A DNA stretch of 64,000 bases, from contig CAZAZX010000004.1 of assembly GCA_964489885.1 (NCBI GenBank), positions 42,495 through 106,494 of the forward strand. The letters are read 5' to 3'. The position numbers were made by a program, and so were the translations under genes. Under the pieces are notes generated by a model. The model had not been told where the DNA came from, searched no databases, and saw nothing but the letters and a program-made list of their open reading frames with translations. This DNA comes from CAKOTZ01 sp964489885. Its GTDB lineage: Bacteria; Bacillota; Clostridia; TANB77; CAG-508. Shown here piece after piece: positions 17,162 through 26,220 of this stretch; the stretch's first letter is position 1; each line of letters starts with the position of its first letter.

Positions 17162-17440
17162 TCAATACTTCTGTTGTTCTACTATTTCCATTATATCTGC
17201 AACATATTCACCAATTATAGGAATATTTAATTTGACAATTCTCTGCATCATAAGTATTAACATTGCAGTTATTACAGTTACTCCTATTCCAATACCTACG
17301 CCTCTAGCTAATCCTGCAAAAAAATTACGAAAAAAAACTTCTTTTTTACTACCAATAATATAACTTAATTCGCGTAGATTTGACTTTTCTATATTTTCTA
17401 TAAATTCATAAATTTTATCAATTTTTTTATTTGTAAACAA
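17162..17440 (-). CDS. DUF5665 domain membrane protein
   Basis: About 92 residues with the family's core LARGVGIGIGVTVI membrane segment and IPIIGEYVADIMEIV tail. I prefer the TTG start at 17440 because GGTGG lies 5 bases upstream; a longer frame to 17479 would encode the terminator hairpin at 17439-17473. This gene is therefore probably expressed by read-through or by its own weak promoter. Function unknown. Confidence 0.7.
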   Translation of the reverse strand: MFTNKKIDKIYEFIENIEKSNLRELSYIIGSKKEVFFRNFFAGLARGVGIGIGVTVITAMLILMMQRIVKLNIPIIGEYVADIMEIVEQQKY

Positions 17441-17473
17441 AAAGACCACCTTGTTATATATAGTGGTCTTTTT
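17439..17473. terminator. bidirectional intrinsic terminator
   Basis: Stem AAAAAGACCAC / GTGGTCTTTTT with about 13 bases of loop. It lies just past the UPF0182 stop at 17483 and overlaps the translation start region of the DUF5665 gene. Confidence 0.7.
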
Positions 17474-17482
17474 ATTCAAATT

Positions 17483-20314
17483 CTATTCATTTACGGTATT
17501 TATAAATTCGTCAACAACTACATTTTCATCAATTTGATTGTTTATGGTTTCATTATTTAATTTTTCTTTTTCTTGCTCTTTTTTCATTGTTTCTAATTGG
17601 TTAATTAAATCTTGCAATTTTTCAATATCACTACCCATAAGTTTCCAATCTTTATTTCCACTTGACTCTTTTAAATTATTATTTGCCTTAATTATTGCTT
17701 CAATTAATCCATTTTCATTATCTGTATTTTGTACATCTAACTCAACAGCCTGTTGTGAAACTAAATTGCTTATAGCATCTGTCAAATTACTTCCTATTGC
17801 AACTCTATTTCCAGATGCAACTACCACCTTTTTTAACAAAGGAACTTTTGATTCATTTAGAAGAAGCTGATAAATAGGTTCAACATAAAGAAGTGTTGAG
17901 TCTACAGGAACAACTATCATTTCTTTTATTAACCTACTTCCAGTAGTATTAATGCTTTCTAGTTCTTTAGCAATTATATCATCTCTATCGATTTGATTTT
18001 CTAATTGCATTATCCCAACAACATTGTCATCAGAATTAAATTTATATAAATTCAATACGTTGCCATTATTGTATTTTCCAACTAAATAAGCATTTATATT
18101 TTGTTTATCTTTTAAGGTATATGGCACTACAAGCTCAAGTTCTGGTGTTTCTGTTCCCTCTGGTTTTCCAACAGTATAATATGAATCCATTTTTGTTCCA
18201 GCTTTTTGTATTGCTGTAGATTTTCCTGAAGTTTTTGCAATACTCCAAGTATCATCATTTCTATATAAAACTTCAGTTTGTATATTGTGATACCTTGTTA
18301 AAATATTTGCTTGAATATCATATAAATATTTTGGATAAACTATATGATTTTGAATATCCTCTGGTATTGTTTCATCTAATGGCATAAACAAAGATGGATA
18401 AATATTATAATATGCCATTGCTACTGGGTCTGAACGATCTATTAAGTAATATTGCATTGTTCCATTATATGCGTCGATAATAATTTTAACAGAATTTCTA
18501 ATATAATTAATCTTATTCTTTGTTCCATTTATGTCTATTACACTTTCTTGTGAATATGGATAGCTATCAGAAACTGTATATGCATCAAGTACCCATACTA
18601 AACTTCCATTATCTCTTACTACCATATATGGATTATCATCATATACGAAATTTGGCATTAAAGATTTTGCTCTGTTTATGATATTCCTATCTGTAATTAT
18701 TTTTGTATCTTTAGTTATATCAGTATTAAATGCTAACTTTAAATCACCTTTTGTAATTCCTAAAATTAACCTATCAATGAAATTTAATTTTAGTCCTGCT
18801 TCTCCATCATATATATTTTCAGCATTCTCTGTACTTGAAATAGGATAATCAAATTCCTTTTTGTAATTAGAATTAATAATAATATTGCTATTTGTCTTTA
18901 ATCCAAAATAAATTCTTGGCTCTGTAACTTTTATGCTTCCGTCATTTCCATAATAATCTTTTTGGATATATTCAATATTTCCATCGCTGTCAGCCTTTGT
19001 AGCATCAGTCAAAATAACTCCATTTCCATGAGTATATTCATAAGTTTTACTGTTATATGTACGCCTATCATCACTTTCCATTTCTCTTGGAGATACGTAA
19101 ATTAATCTATCCATATTATTTATATCATAAAGAGCTAAATTAGTATTTCTATATGAATAATAGCCTGTAGAAGTTTGATATTCTTCTAAAGATTCCAATG
19201 TAACATCCTTAGTTATGATAGGTATATTTGAAATAAGTTGACTATTGTTTGCAACTTGTAAATCAGTTATAGCTCCAGTATTTGTAATATTTTTTTCTTC
19301 AATATTTATATTATATGCTTTCTTTGTATTTTCAATATTATAAGAAATATATTTTTTTTCTCTATCTAATTCATTTGAATTTACAAATAAAAATTGGAAA
19401 ATAGCCATAACAAAAAATAATATTACCAAATATGCTGGTATAGACAATAGAGAAATAACTGCTTTTTTATTCTTGCCATTTCTAAAAGACCTAATTGCTA
19501 TTGCTATTGCTATTACAATTAATACTGATAAAATTCTATAACCCCATAGTTTTATAGTAACATCTGTTAGACCTGCTCCATAAATTGTAGTATCAGACCC
19601 AACATCAACATTTAAGAATTTTTGATTTAGGAAGTTTTGCGTATTTAAAAATGTTAAACTTGCAATTAAAAGTGCAATAATCATTACATAAGCACAAATT
19701 TGTTTAACAAAAGTATTTTTTTTCAAAGTTTGTAAATCTATTCCATCAAAATATACATTAAATACTATTATATAATAAGAAAAAGTATATACAGTCAATA
19801 TAGAAATAACTATTAATGCATAATATAAAAGTAATTCAATAAATGGCTTTTGAAAAAAGAAATATCCAATGTCTAAATTAAATATTGGATCACTTATTCC
19901 AAACCAAGCAGTATTAAGTGAAAGCATTGCCTTTTCAGTTAATATAGGTGATGATACAATACTTATAATAGCACCTAAAATTAAAGCAATAGACTTGTTT
20001 GGTAATTTCGGCATATCTTTTTTTTCTTCATCAAAAAAAGCTTTTAATCCTTTTTTTATAAATTTGTTTGAACAATATACTGCTAAAAATACAAAGGCAA
20101 AATTAATTGCTAATACCCAGAAACTATATGTTAAATTTTGTTTAAAGATATCTCCGTAATTTGACCCAAGTTCTAGATTATTCAAGTATTGTCCTCTAAG
20201 AGTAATAAATAAATATATTGCAACAATAGCTATAAATCCTAAAACCATCCATACTCTTCTTTTTATTTTTTTATTTTTTTCTTTTGAAGAAACTTGTTTT
20301 TGTGTATCTTCCAT
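17483..20314 (-). CDS. UPF0182 family large membrane protein
   Basis: A 943-residue UPF0182 protein. The first 310 residues hold about seven membrane segments with the family motifs WFGISDPIFNLDIGYFFFQKPF and VYFDGIDLQTL. A large extracytoplasmic region follows with YVSPREME, THGNG, PRIYFG and DPVAMAYYNIYPSLF. The tail (about 860-943) is a Glu/Lys/Asn-rich coiled segment. No biochemical role is established for the family. It lies downstream of ftsY and ends at a strong terminator. Confidence 0.88.
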   Translation of the reverse strand: MEDTQKQVSSKEKNKKIKRRVWMVLGFIAIVAIYLFITLRGQYLNNLELGSNYGDIFKQNLTYSFWVLAINFAFVFLAVYCSNKFIKKGLKAFFDEEKKDMPKLPNKSIALILGAIISIVSSPILTEKAMLSLNTAWFGISDPIFNLDIGYFFFQKPFIELLLYYALIVISILTVYTFSYYIIVFNVYFDGIDLQTLKKNTFVKQICAYVMIIALLIASLTFLNTQNFLNQKFLNVDVGSDTTIYGAGLTDVTIKLWGYRILSVLIVIAIAIAIRSFRNGKNKKAVISLLSIPAYLVILFFVMAIFQFLFVNSNELDREKKYISYNIENTKKAYNINIEEKNITNTGAITDLQVANNSQLISNIPIITKDVTLESLEEYQTSTGYYSYRNTNLALYDINNMDRLIYVSPREMESDDRRTYNSKTYEYTHGNGVILTDATKADSDGNIEYIQKDYYGNDGSIKVTEPRIYFGLKTNSNIIINSNYKKEFDYPISSTENAENIYDGEAGLKLNFIDRLILGITKGDLKLAFNTDITKDTKIITDRNIINRAKSLMPNFVYDDNPYMVVRDNGSLVWVLDAYTVSDSYPYSQESVIDINGTKNKINYIRNSVKIIIDAYNGTMQYYLIDRSDPVAMAYYNIYPSLFMPLDETIPEDIQNHIVYPKYLYDIQANILTRYHNIQTEVLYRNDDTWSIAKTSGKSTAIQKAGTKMDSYYTVGKPEGTETPELELVVPYTLKDKQNINAYLVGKYNNGNVLNLYKFNSDDNVVGIMQLENQIDRDDIIAKELESINTTGSRLIKEMIVVPVDSTLLYVEPIYQLLLNESKVPLLKKVVVASGNRVAIGSNLTDAISNLVSQQAVELDVQNTDNENGLIEAIIKANNNLKESSGNKDWKLMGSDIEKLQDLINQLETMKKEQEKEKLNNETINNQIDENVVVDEFINTVNE

Positions 20315-20335
20315 ATTTTTTACTTCCTTTTATAC

Positions 20336-21241
20336 TTAAATTATTGCTTTTACAAATTCATCAGCAGAAAATATTTGCATATCGTCAATTTGTTCTCCAA
20401 TTCCAATAAACTTAACTGGAATTTGATTTTCTGCGACAATACCAATTACAACTCCACCCTTTGCTGTTCCATCAAGCTTAGTTAAAACAATTCCTGTTAA
20501 TTCAACAGTTTGTTTAAAGGCTTTAACTTGTGAAATGGCATTTTGACCTGTTGTTGCATCTAAAACTAGTAATGTTTCTTTGCTTGCATCAGGCAATTCT
20601 TTATTAATTACTCTATTAATTTTAGCAAGTTCATCCATTAAATATTTTTTGTTATGTAATCTTCCTGCTGTATCGCATATTATTACATCAACATTATTTT
20701 CCTTTGCGACTTTAATTCCTTCAAAAACTACAGAAGCAGGATCTGCACCTTCTTGTTTTTTTACAATATCAACTTCAGATCTCTGAGCCCATATTTCAAG
20801 TTGTTCAACTGCAGCTGCACGGAAAGTATCTGCGGCAACTAATAAAACTTTTTTTCCTTGTTGCCTTAAATTGTTAGCAATTTTACCAATAGAAGTGGTT
20901 TTTCCTACTCCATTTACCCCTACAACAAGAATAATAGAAGGAGTAGTTTCAAGTTTTAATTCTGGTGGATATTTCTCTAAAATTTTTTTCATTTCATCTC
21001 TTAAAGCTTCCTTAACTTGCTCTGCTTCTTCTAGTCTTTCTTTTTTTATACGTTGTCTTAAATTATCAATAATTTTTGTAGATGTATCAACACCTAAATC
21101 TGACATAATAAGTATTTCTTCAAGTTCTTCTAAAAGCTCTTCATCAATTTTTCTAAATGAACTAAAAGCAGTGTTTATTTTATCACTAAATGAATCTTTA
21201 GTTTTACTAAGACCCTTTTTTAATTTATCAAAAAAACCCAT
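20336..21241 (-). CDS. ftsY: signal recognition particle receptor FtsY
   Basis: SRP receptor GTPase, 301 residues: a short amphipathic N-terminus (MGFFDKLKKGL) instead of the long acidic A domain, the N four-helix bundle, and the G domain with G1 VGVNGVGKTTSIGKIA, DTFRAAAVEQL, G3 DTAGRLHNKKYL and G4 TKLDGTAKGG. It delivers ribosome-nascent chain complexes to SecYEG. The usual smc neighbour is missing; a UPF0182 gene follows. Confidence 0.96.
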   Translation of the reverse strand: MGFFDKLKKGLSKTKDSFSDKINTAFSSFRKIDEELLEELEEILIMSDLGVDTSTKIIDNLRQRIKKERLEEAEQVKEALRDEMKKILEKYPPELKLETTPSIILVVGVNGVGKTTSIGKIANNLRQQGKKVLLVAADTFRAAAVEQLEIWAQRSEVDIVKKQEGADPASVVFEGIKVAKENNVDVIICDTAGRLHNKKYLMDELAKINRVINKELPDASKETLLVLDATTGQNAISQVKAFKQTVELTGIVLTKLDGTAKGGVVIGIVAENQIPVKFIGIGEQIDDMQIFSADEFVKAII

Positions 21242-21264
21242 TTTAAACCATCCTTTATTTTAGT

Positions 21265-21465
21265 TTATGAATTATACCAAAACTCATTTGAAATAGCAAC
21301 ATTTGTTGAAATTTGATTACTTTCTTTTTCTTTGAATTCAGATGGCTTTTCATAACTACCAACAAAATATCCTACAACAAATCCAATTATAAAAATTACA
21401 AGAACCATAATCATTTGCTGAATATCTCTAGATAGCGGAGTTAAATGTTTATCATAAAATTTCAT
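21265..21465 (-). CDS. small single-TM protein
   Basis: 66 residues: a charged N-terminus, one strong membrane segment (about residues 18-38, MIMVLVIFIIGFVVGYFVG) with GxxxG spacing, and a polar Ser/Glu-rich tail. An AAGGA site lies about 10 bases upstream of the ATG. It is 23 bases upstream of ftsY in the same direction, so the two are probably co-transcribed. Family not recognised. Confidence 0.55.
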   Translation of the reverse strand: MKFYDKHLTPLSRDIQQMIMVLVIFIIGFVVGYFVGSYEKPSEFKEKESNQISTNVAISNEFWYNS

Positions 21466-21576
21466 CTTCCATCATTCCTTTCAATCTCTTTTGAATAATA
21501 TAAATTATATCAAATAATTTAAAAGACTTCAATATCCAGTTTTTAGAAACATTCAGTTTAAATATTTTTTCAAAAG

Positions 21577-21610
21577 TATAGCGCCCCCAAAATAATTTGG
21601 GGACGCTATA
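21577..21610. terminator. strong GC-rich hairpin
   Basis: Stem TATAGCG-CCCCAAA / TTTGGGG-CGCTATA with one internal mismatch. It lies just past the stop of the HTH gene at 21628-21858 and is far more GC-rich than the surroundings, in keeping with an acquired gene and its own terminator. The T-run is weak. Confidence 0.5.
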
Positions 21611-21627
21611 TAAAAACGATAACTTTC

Positions 21628-21858
21628 TTAATTCTTTAAGAAGTTTCTTCTCTTTTGAATTGCTCCAACAGAACGGCAAATTAACTTTGATAGCTCACTA
21701 TCTGGAATCGAATGCTCCATAACCATCTTTTCTTCTTCCAATGTCCAAATCTTTCTTGGGTAAACCGAAGCGGTCTTTTTGTAATATTTCCGATTTTGCT
21801 CCTTTCTTGTCTTCCTATACTTATCCATATCGGCATACTTATTCTTTCTGTTAGGCAT
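21628..21858 (-). CDS. small SANT/Myb-like HTH protein, probably acquired
   Basis: About 76 residues: a Lys/Arg/Tyr-rich N-terminus (MPNRKNKYADMDKYRK) and a SANT/Myb-like helix-turn-helix (RKIWTLEEEKMVMEHS, then SELSKLICRSVGAIQKRR). I recall similar small proteins from gut Firmicutes and mobile elements; the cellular role is unknown. Start at ATG 21858 after GAGGAGG. The base composition is clearly richer in G+C than the neighbours. It contains the only CGG codon in this window (21790-21792) that reads as Arg in an intact frame (QNRKYY). This suggests recent transfer from a host with standard use of CGG. Confidence 0.65.
   Translation of the reverse strand: MPNRKNKYADMDKYRKTRKEQNRKYYKKTASVYPRKIWTLEEEKMVMEHSIPDSELSKLICRSVGAIQKRRNFLKN
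21790..21792 (-). other. in-frame CGG read as Arg (exception to the shift rule)
   Basis: Frame ...AAT CGG AAA TAT TAC... keeps the HTH protein intact (Q-N-R-K-Y-Y). A +1 shift here would destroy the family-typical C-terminus. If CGG is unassigned in this organism, this acquired gene would not be translated through this point. Confidence 0.6.
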
Positions 21859-21959
21859 AATTTTCCTCCTCTGATGCACCTAAATAGATAATAAACTATC
21901 TACAAATAAAAAACTTATCTATTTTATTATATCAATAAATTTACATAATGTAAATATTT

Positions 21960-22550
21960 TTACTTATTGGTAATATGAATATTGTTAATATCTGTATTCA
22001 TTTCCCTTGAAATAATATTTTGAATTTGTGCTATTTGCTCCTGAGAAAGTTTTTCTGCTTTTACAACTGCATTAACGCTGTCTCCGTTTATAAAAATAAC
22101 AATATCTTCAAAACCTTTTGTTTTAATTAGATTTTCAATTATCATAATAGCATTTTTATTATCATTAATCTTTTTTATTTCATTCTCTGCAATTGCTTTT
22201 TGCTCACTAGAAATTGTATTGCTTTCAATTATCTTTTGATAACTATCCAATTGCTGAGAATACATATTATCTCTCTCTAATTTGGAAGAAGCAAAATAGT
22301 CATCATTATTTGCTGTAGCAGATGTTTCAGTAGAAACATTTTCCATTTCATCATTGCTTACTATTGCACCTCCATTTACAAGTTTAGCATCACCAATAGT
22401 TTCATCATTAATTTTATTATCTATAACATTAGAACTAGCCATTAAAACATCCTGATTTTTGTTAACACCTGTTGTAGTTAAATAACCTGCAGTAACCAAC
22501 ATTACAGCTAAAGCAAAAATAATAATTTGATTTTTTCTTAAAATTTTCAT
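21960..22550 (-). CDS. spoIIIAH: stage III sporulation protein AH
   Basis: 196 residues: a short cytoplasmic start, one membrane segment (about residues 8-26), an Asn/Thr/Ser-rich linker, and a C-terminal ring-forming domain related to the YscJ/FliF fold (SEQKAIAENEI, TKGFEDIVIFINGDSVNAVVK, LSQEQIAQIQNII). SpoIIIAH in the mother-cell membrane binds SpoIIQ in the forespore to form the feeding channel. It closes the spoIIIA operon. Confidence 0.92.
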   Translation of the reverse strand: MKILRKNQIIIFALAVMLVTAGYLTTTGVNKNQDVLMASSNVIDNKINDETIGDAKLVNGGAIVSNDEMENVSTETSATANNDDYFASSKLERDNMYSQQLDSYQKIIESNTISSEQKAIAENEIKKINDNKNAIMIIENLIKTKGFEDIVIFINGDSVNAVVKAEKLSQEQIAQIQNIISREMNTDINNIHITNK

Positions 22551-22577
22551 TAGACAACCTCTTTCTTATTTGTTTTA

Positions 22578-23208
22578 TTATTTATTTTCAAGTGGCAATA
22601 CTTGTATTTTATGTGTTGCAAGACCAGTTAAAGCTTCAACAGCCTGTATAATATTAGTTTTTACAACTGCATTACTAGCCCCGCTTCGATAAAATTAATG
22701 CACCTTCTATTTTAGGGGAAACTACTTTTTGTGTAATAATTTCTTTATTTCCATTATTCTCTTTATAAATAATTTCAGAAGATTTATCAGTTTCAGAAAT
22801 TTTTCTTGTTCCACCTGTTTTATCACTTTCATCAGTTACAGTTTCTTTTGATTTTTCATTCATTACAGGTACTATTTGACTACTTTCTGTGTAAGTAACC
22901 AGCACTTTTACATTACCAGCCCCTTCTATTTTACTTAAAATTCCTTCTAAATTACTCTCTAAATTATATTCATCGTCTTTTTCAATATTACTATTTTGAT
23001 TAGAATTTGTTTTACTAGCTAATGTTGTATTAGAAGTGGTGTAGACATTGTTTCCTTTTTTATTATCTTTAAAAATCATATTGATGCACATAACTGTAAT
23101 AATTAATAAAACAATAAAAACAACTAAATTTTCGATTTTTCTTTTATTATTGCCTTCATTATCTTTTACAATTAATCCTGCCATATTTTTAATTTTATCC
23201 TTAAACAA
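22578..23208 (-). CDS. spoIIIAG: stage III sporulation protein AG, read through a +1 shift at CGG
   Basis: Ring component of the SpoIIIA-Q channel. The TTG start at 23208 follows GGAGGTG. Residues 1-175 lead through one membrane segment (about 26-44) to EGILSKIEGAGNVKVLVTY and end ...GALILSK. There the 0 frame reads CGG GGC TAG. Skipping the C of CGG gives GGG GCT AGT AAT and 34 residues typical of the family's C-terminus (GASNAVVKTNII, then THKIQVLPL), for 209 residues in total, a normal length. The stop lies at 22578. Without the shift the conserved last domain strand is lost. Confidence 0.88.
22681..22683 (-). other. +1 frameshift site, CGG-G read as Gly (spoIIIAG)
   Basis: Codons TCG AAG CGG GGC TAG in frame 0; AAG (C) GGG GCT AGT after skipping C. 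The Gly belongs to the conserved K/E-G-A/G segment of SpoIIIAG. P-site codon AAG, fourth base G. Confidence 0.75.
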
Positions 23209-23220
23209 ACTAACACCTCC

Positions 23221-23799
23221 TTAGTTTATTGTAATTTGATTTTCACTCAAGCCATAGGTTTGAGCTAATAATTTTTTTATTTTATTTTGTATCTTAGTTG
23301 TGATAGTATTTCCTGTATTTGTTATATTTTCGTCATCATCTAAATTAATATTTACAATCTCAATATCATTTACTTTATTTGATTTATCTAATAATTTGAG
23401 TTCGATTTTTTGTATTTTGCCAAATTCATTTCCATCATTCATATTAACAAAAACCAATACGTCTTTTGCTTCAAACCCTTCTTCACTAATTCTATTAATA
23501 ATATCTTGTTTTAAGCTTTCTACATAAACCCTTTCTATGTCATTATTGGTATTTATGCCATTTGTATTATTTAATTTATACTTATCAATATTTGTACTTG
23601 CCATAACAGTATCTTGAAGAAAATTCTCATCAGACAGATAATTAATTATCGGTGAAATAATAGTAAATAGAATGAATACGCCAATAACTATTTTAATATA
23701 TTTTTTATTGTTACCTTCTGGAATAATCATTTCTATTATTGTTGAAATAATAACTGCTACTACTATATTTCCTGCCCAATTGCTTATTTGATTTATCAT
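23221..23799 (-). CDS. spoIIIAF: stage III sporulation protein AF
   Basis: 192 residues with two N-terminal membrane segments (about residues 8-25 and 34-53, with WAGNIVVAVIISTIIEMIIP and YIKIVIGVFILFTIISPI, family-typical) and a ring-forming extracytoplasmic domain (ESLKQDIINRISEEGFEAKDVLV). It sits between spoIIIAE and spoIIIAG with 12-base gaps on each side. Known as a SpoIIIA channel component. Confidence 0.92.
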   Translation of the reverse strand: MINQISNWAGNIVVAVIISTIIEMIIPEGNNKKYIKIVIGVFILFTIISPIINYLSDENFLQDTVMASTNIDKYKLNNTNGINTNNDIERVYVESLKQDIINRISEEGFEAKDVLVFVNMNDGNEFGKIQKIELKLLDKSNKVNDIEIVNINLDDDENITNTGNTITTKIQNKIKKLLAQTYGLSENQITIN

Positions 23800-23811
23800 A
23801 TATGTCCTCCC

Positions 23812-24955
23812 CTACCTATACATTAAACCACTGTTTGATATTTTAATAACAAGAGTAATACCAATTATTAACATAACTGAAATAGAAAAAATAATTGCCA
23901 GTAGTACTTTAAATGTTCCACACATTTGTTCAAGAAGTTTTACTATTTTTTTATCTGCGATAGGTTCACAAAGAGCAGCAGTAAAGCTATACATTATTGT
24001 AAGTACAGAAAGCTTTATAATTGGAATTATGCAAATAGATATAATTACAATTACACCAACTACTCCAATAGCATTTTTCAATATAGATGCACAACCAATT
24101 ACTGTATCTATTGAATCTCCTAATACTTTTCCAACTACAGGGATAAAATTAGATACTGCAGCCTTTGTAGTCTTAGCAGTTAAGCCATCTACCCCACTAC
24201 TTAATGTCCCTTCTAAAGACAGTAAACAAACAAAAACAGTTAAACCTATTCCTAATGCCCATACTACTCCAGAGTTTAAAAATTTTGCAAGTTTTTCAAT
24301 TTGTATTTTGCTTGACAATTGTGAAACAATTCCCAAAATAGTAGATATTAAAACCATAGGTAATATAAAATTTGAAATTATATTTCCAATCAAAGATAAA
24401 GTAATCAGCAAAATAGGTTGTACAACATTTGCAGAAACAATATTGCCTGTTGTAATCATCAAAGTAATTAATATAGGTGTTAGCATATTTATAAAATTAA
24501 CTAAGTTTTGTATAGTCGTTTTTGTTAAGTCAATAATCTCAGTAAAATTTGACATAACAATAGTAACTATAAGTATGTATTGAACATAATATGTTATTTC
24601 AGAAATTGTATTATTCCCTAAATTTTCGCTTATTGTTTTGAAAATGCTATGTATTAAAACTATTATTAAAATACTTGCCAATATTTTAAAAGTACTCTTT
24701 AGTTCGCTTCCAAATGTATGCAATATATTTTTGTAAATCGTGGTATCATCTATTTTTCCTTTAATTGCAGATGCTAGCAGGCTATTTACATCCAAATCTG
24801 GAAATACTGTGTTTGTATATTTATTAGCCTCTTCAATAAAACTAGAAATGCCGTATTTGATCTTTTTGCATTTCTATAACATCATCTGAAATAGCAAAAC
24901 ATGGATTATAAAATAACAAAAGGAAACAAATACAAAAAGCAATTATTCTTTTCAA
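23812..24955 (-). CDS. spoIIIAE: stage III sporulation protein AE, read through a +1 shift at CGG
   Basis: Polytopic channel component of the SpoIIIA complex. The start TTG at 24955 follows AAGGGA and begins a signal peptide (KRIIAFCICFLLL, then NPCFA); an ATG at 24976 is an alternative with weaker context. After about 33 codons the frame reads ATA CGG CAT TTC TAG. Skipping C gives GGC ATT TCT AGT and continues without a break for 345 more residues: ISSFIEEANKY, VNSLLASAIKGKID, then about seven membrane segments with FIPVVGKVLGDSIDTVIGC. Total about 380 residues, close to the 399 of Bacillus. Without the shift the protein would lack its export signal. Confidence 0.88.
24851..24853 (-). other. 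+1 frameshift site, CGG-C read as Gly (spoIIIAE)
   Basis: Codons CAA ATA CGG CAT TTC TAG in frame 0; ATA (C) GGC ATT TCT AGT after skipping C. The upstream frame carries the signal peptide and the downstream frame the mature protein. P-site codon ATA, fourth base C. Confidence 0.75.
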
Positions 24956-25015
24956 ATTAAAATCCCTTCTATTCATATCTTGTGCAAGTTAAGCTTGTTC
25001 TCGTTCACACAAAAA

Positions 25016-25402
25016 TTATGGTAATAATTTTACGATTAACTCTAATAGAGCAGTTATGACTGGAATAGAAATTGCTATTATTATGATTTTTCCTCCTAAG
25101 TCCACTTTACTTGCTATTGCAGTTTCTCCAGCATCTATACATATACTTTCAGCAAATTCTGTTAAAAAAGCTATTCCAGTTATTTTTAATAAAATTATAA
25201 TAAATTCATTATTCAGACTTACTTTGTTAGATAAACTTGTTAGTAAATTTACTATTCCAGTTATTTTATCTAAAAGCATAAATAGAATAATTGCACCAGC
25301 TACAATTGAAACATAAATAACAAAATCAGGCCTATATTGTCTCATAATTACAATAATAATAAGTGCAATAAATCCAACACCAATTATTTTAACAATATCC
25401 AT
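25016..25402 (-). CDS. spoIIIAD: stage III sporulation protein AD
   Basis: 128 residues, four membrane segments, with the family motif FLTEFAESICIDAGETAIASKVDLGGKIII near residue 85 (E and D residues within the membrane region). It follows spoIIIAC by 9 bases. Part of the SpoIIIA-SpoIIQ channel. Confidence 0.93.
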   Translation of the reverse strand: MDIVKIIGVGFIALIIIVIMRQYRPDFVIYVSIVAGAIILFMLLDKITGIVNLLTSLSNKVSLNNEFIIILLKITGIAFLTEFAESICIDAGETAIASKVDLGGKIIIIAISIPVITALLELIVKLLP

Positions 25403-25411
25403 ATAACTCCT

Positions 25412-25606
25412 CTATAAATTAAAAATCGTTCTAACTGATGAAAACAAATTACTAATTTCATTAATAACCATACTTAATACAATGACTAAACCAGCAAGAG
25501 TTGTCATCATAGCTTGATCTTCTCTTCCAGCTCGTACAAGCACCTGATATAAAACAGCAACTAAAATACCAATAGCAGCAATTTTAAATAATAAATCAAT
25601 CTCCAT
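25412..25606 (-). CDS. spoIIIAC: stage III sporulation protein AC
   Basis: About 64 residues with two membrane segments and the family core LLFKIAAIGILVAVLYQVL, then GREDQAMMTTLAGLVIVL. I choose the ATG at 25606 (MEIDLL) because AAAGG lies 9 bases upstream; an ATG at 25615 lies directly against that site. Encoded between spoIIIAB and spoIIIAD, as in all spoIIIA operons. Confidence 0.92.
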   Translation of the reverse strand: MEIDLLFKIAAIGILVAVLYQVLVRAGREDQAMMTTLAGLVIVLSMVINEISNLFSSVRTIFNL

Positions 25607-25619
25607 TTTGTACATCCTT

Positions 25620-26138
25620 TCACATTAATAAAATAATCAGACCAGCACCGCATACACTTCCTAAAGTCTTATATAGTTTTTCATTTTTTTGTCTTTCATT
25701 TTCTGCTTTTTCAATTTGTATATCTAAAAACTTTGAAGTTTGTTCAATTTGACTAACTTGTCCTTCCAAATCAGTTTCTCCTAGCATTTTTGATAATGTT
25801 AGTAAAACTTTCTTATCTTCTTTGTTAATATTAATGTAAGAATTCTCAATTGCTATCTTCCATGCTTTTCCAGCATTATTTCTTTCCATATTGTAGCTCG
25901 TCTCTTTTAATATCTTAGAAATATTAAAAGAAAAATTAGTTGAAATATCATTGAATATTTCTCCAAGTGGCTCATATGTATATCTAATTTTTGTTTTTAA
26001 AATATCAAAAAAACTTTTAAACTCTCTTAATTCAGCAACTCTGTTAACATATTTTTTTGAAATAAGAATACCAATTAAGGTTGAAGACATAAAAATAAAG
26101 AAAAACAGCAATAATTTAATAAATAGCACATTAATCAC
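25620..26138 (-). CDS. spoIIIAB: stage III sporulation protein AB
   Basis: 172 residues, GTG start, one N-terminal and one C-terminal membrane segment around a helical domain. Family features: RVAELREFKSFFDILKTKIRYTYEPL and LLTLSKMLGETDLEGQ, ending in GSVCGAGLIILLM. Structurally related to the GspF-like T2SS/T4P platform protein. Normally spoIIIAA (the ATPase) lies directly upstream; here an unrelated 129-residue membrane protein gene follows after 80 bases of non-coding DNA, so spoIIIAA is missing from the operon. Confidence 0.92.
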   Translation of the reverse strand: MINVLFIKLLLFFFIFMSSTLIGILISKKYVNRVAELREFKSFFDILKTKIRYTYEPLGEIFNDISTNFSFNISKILKETSYNMERNNAGKAWKIAIENSYININKEDKKVLLTLSKMLGETDLEGQVSQIEQTSKFLDIQIEKAENERQKNEKLYKTLGSVCGAGLIILLM

Positions 26139-26220
26139 ACCTTTACTATTATTATATATATGCTGTTTTTCTTTTATTTAGAACAAAAAATTTTTAAAAT
26201 TATAGATTAAATCTAATAAG

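Noticed and set aside
21452..21679. A 75-residue minus-strand frame across the gap between two small genes
   Set aside because: It runs through the GC-rich hairpin at 21577-21610 and overlaps both neighbours; it has no ribosome binding site or family features.
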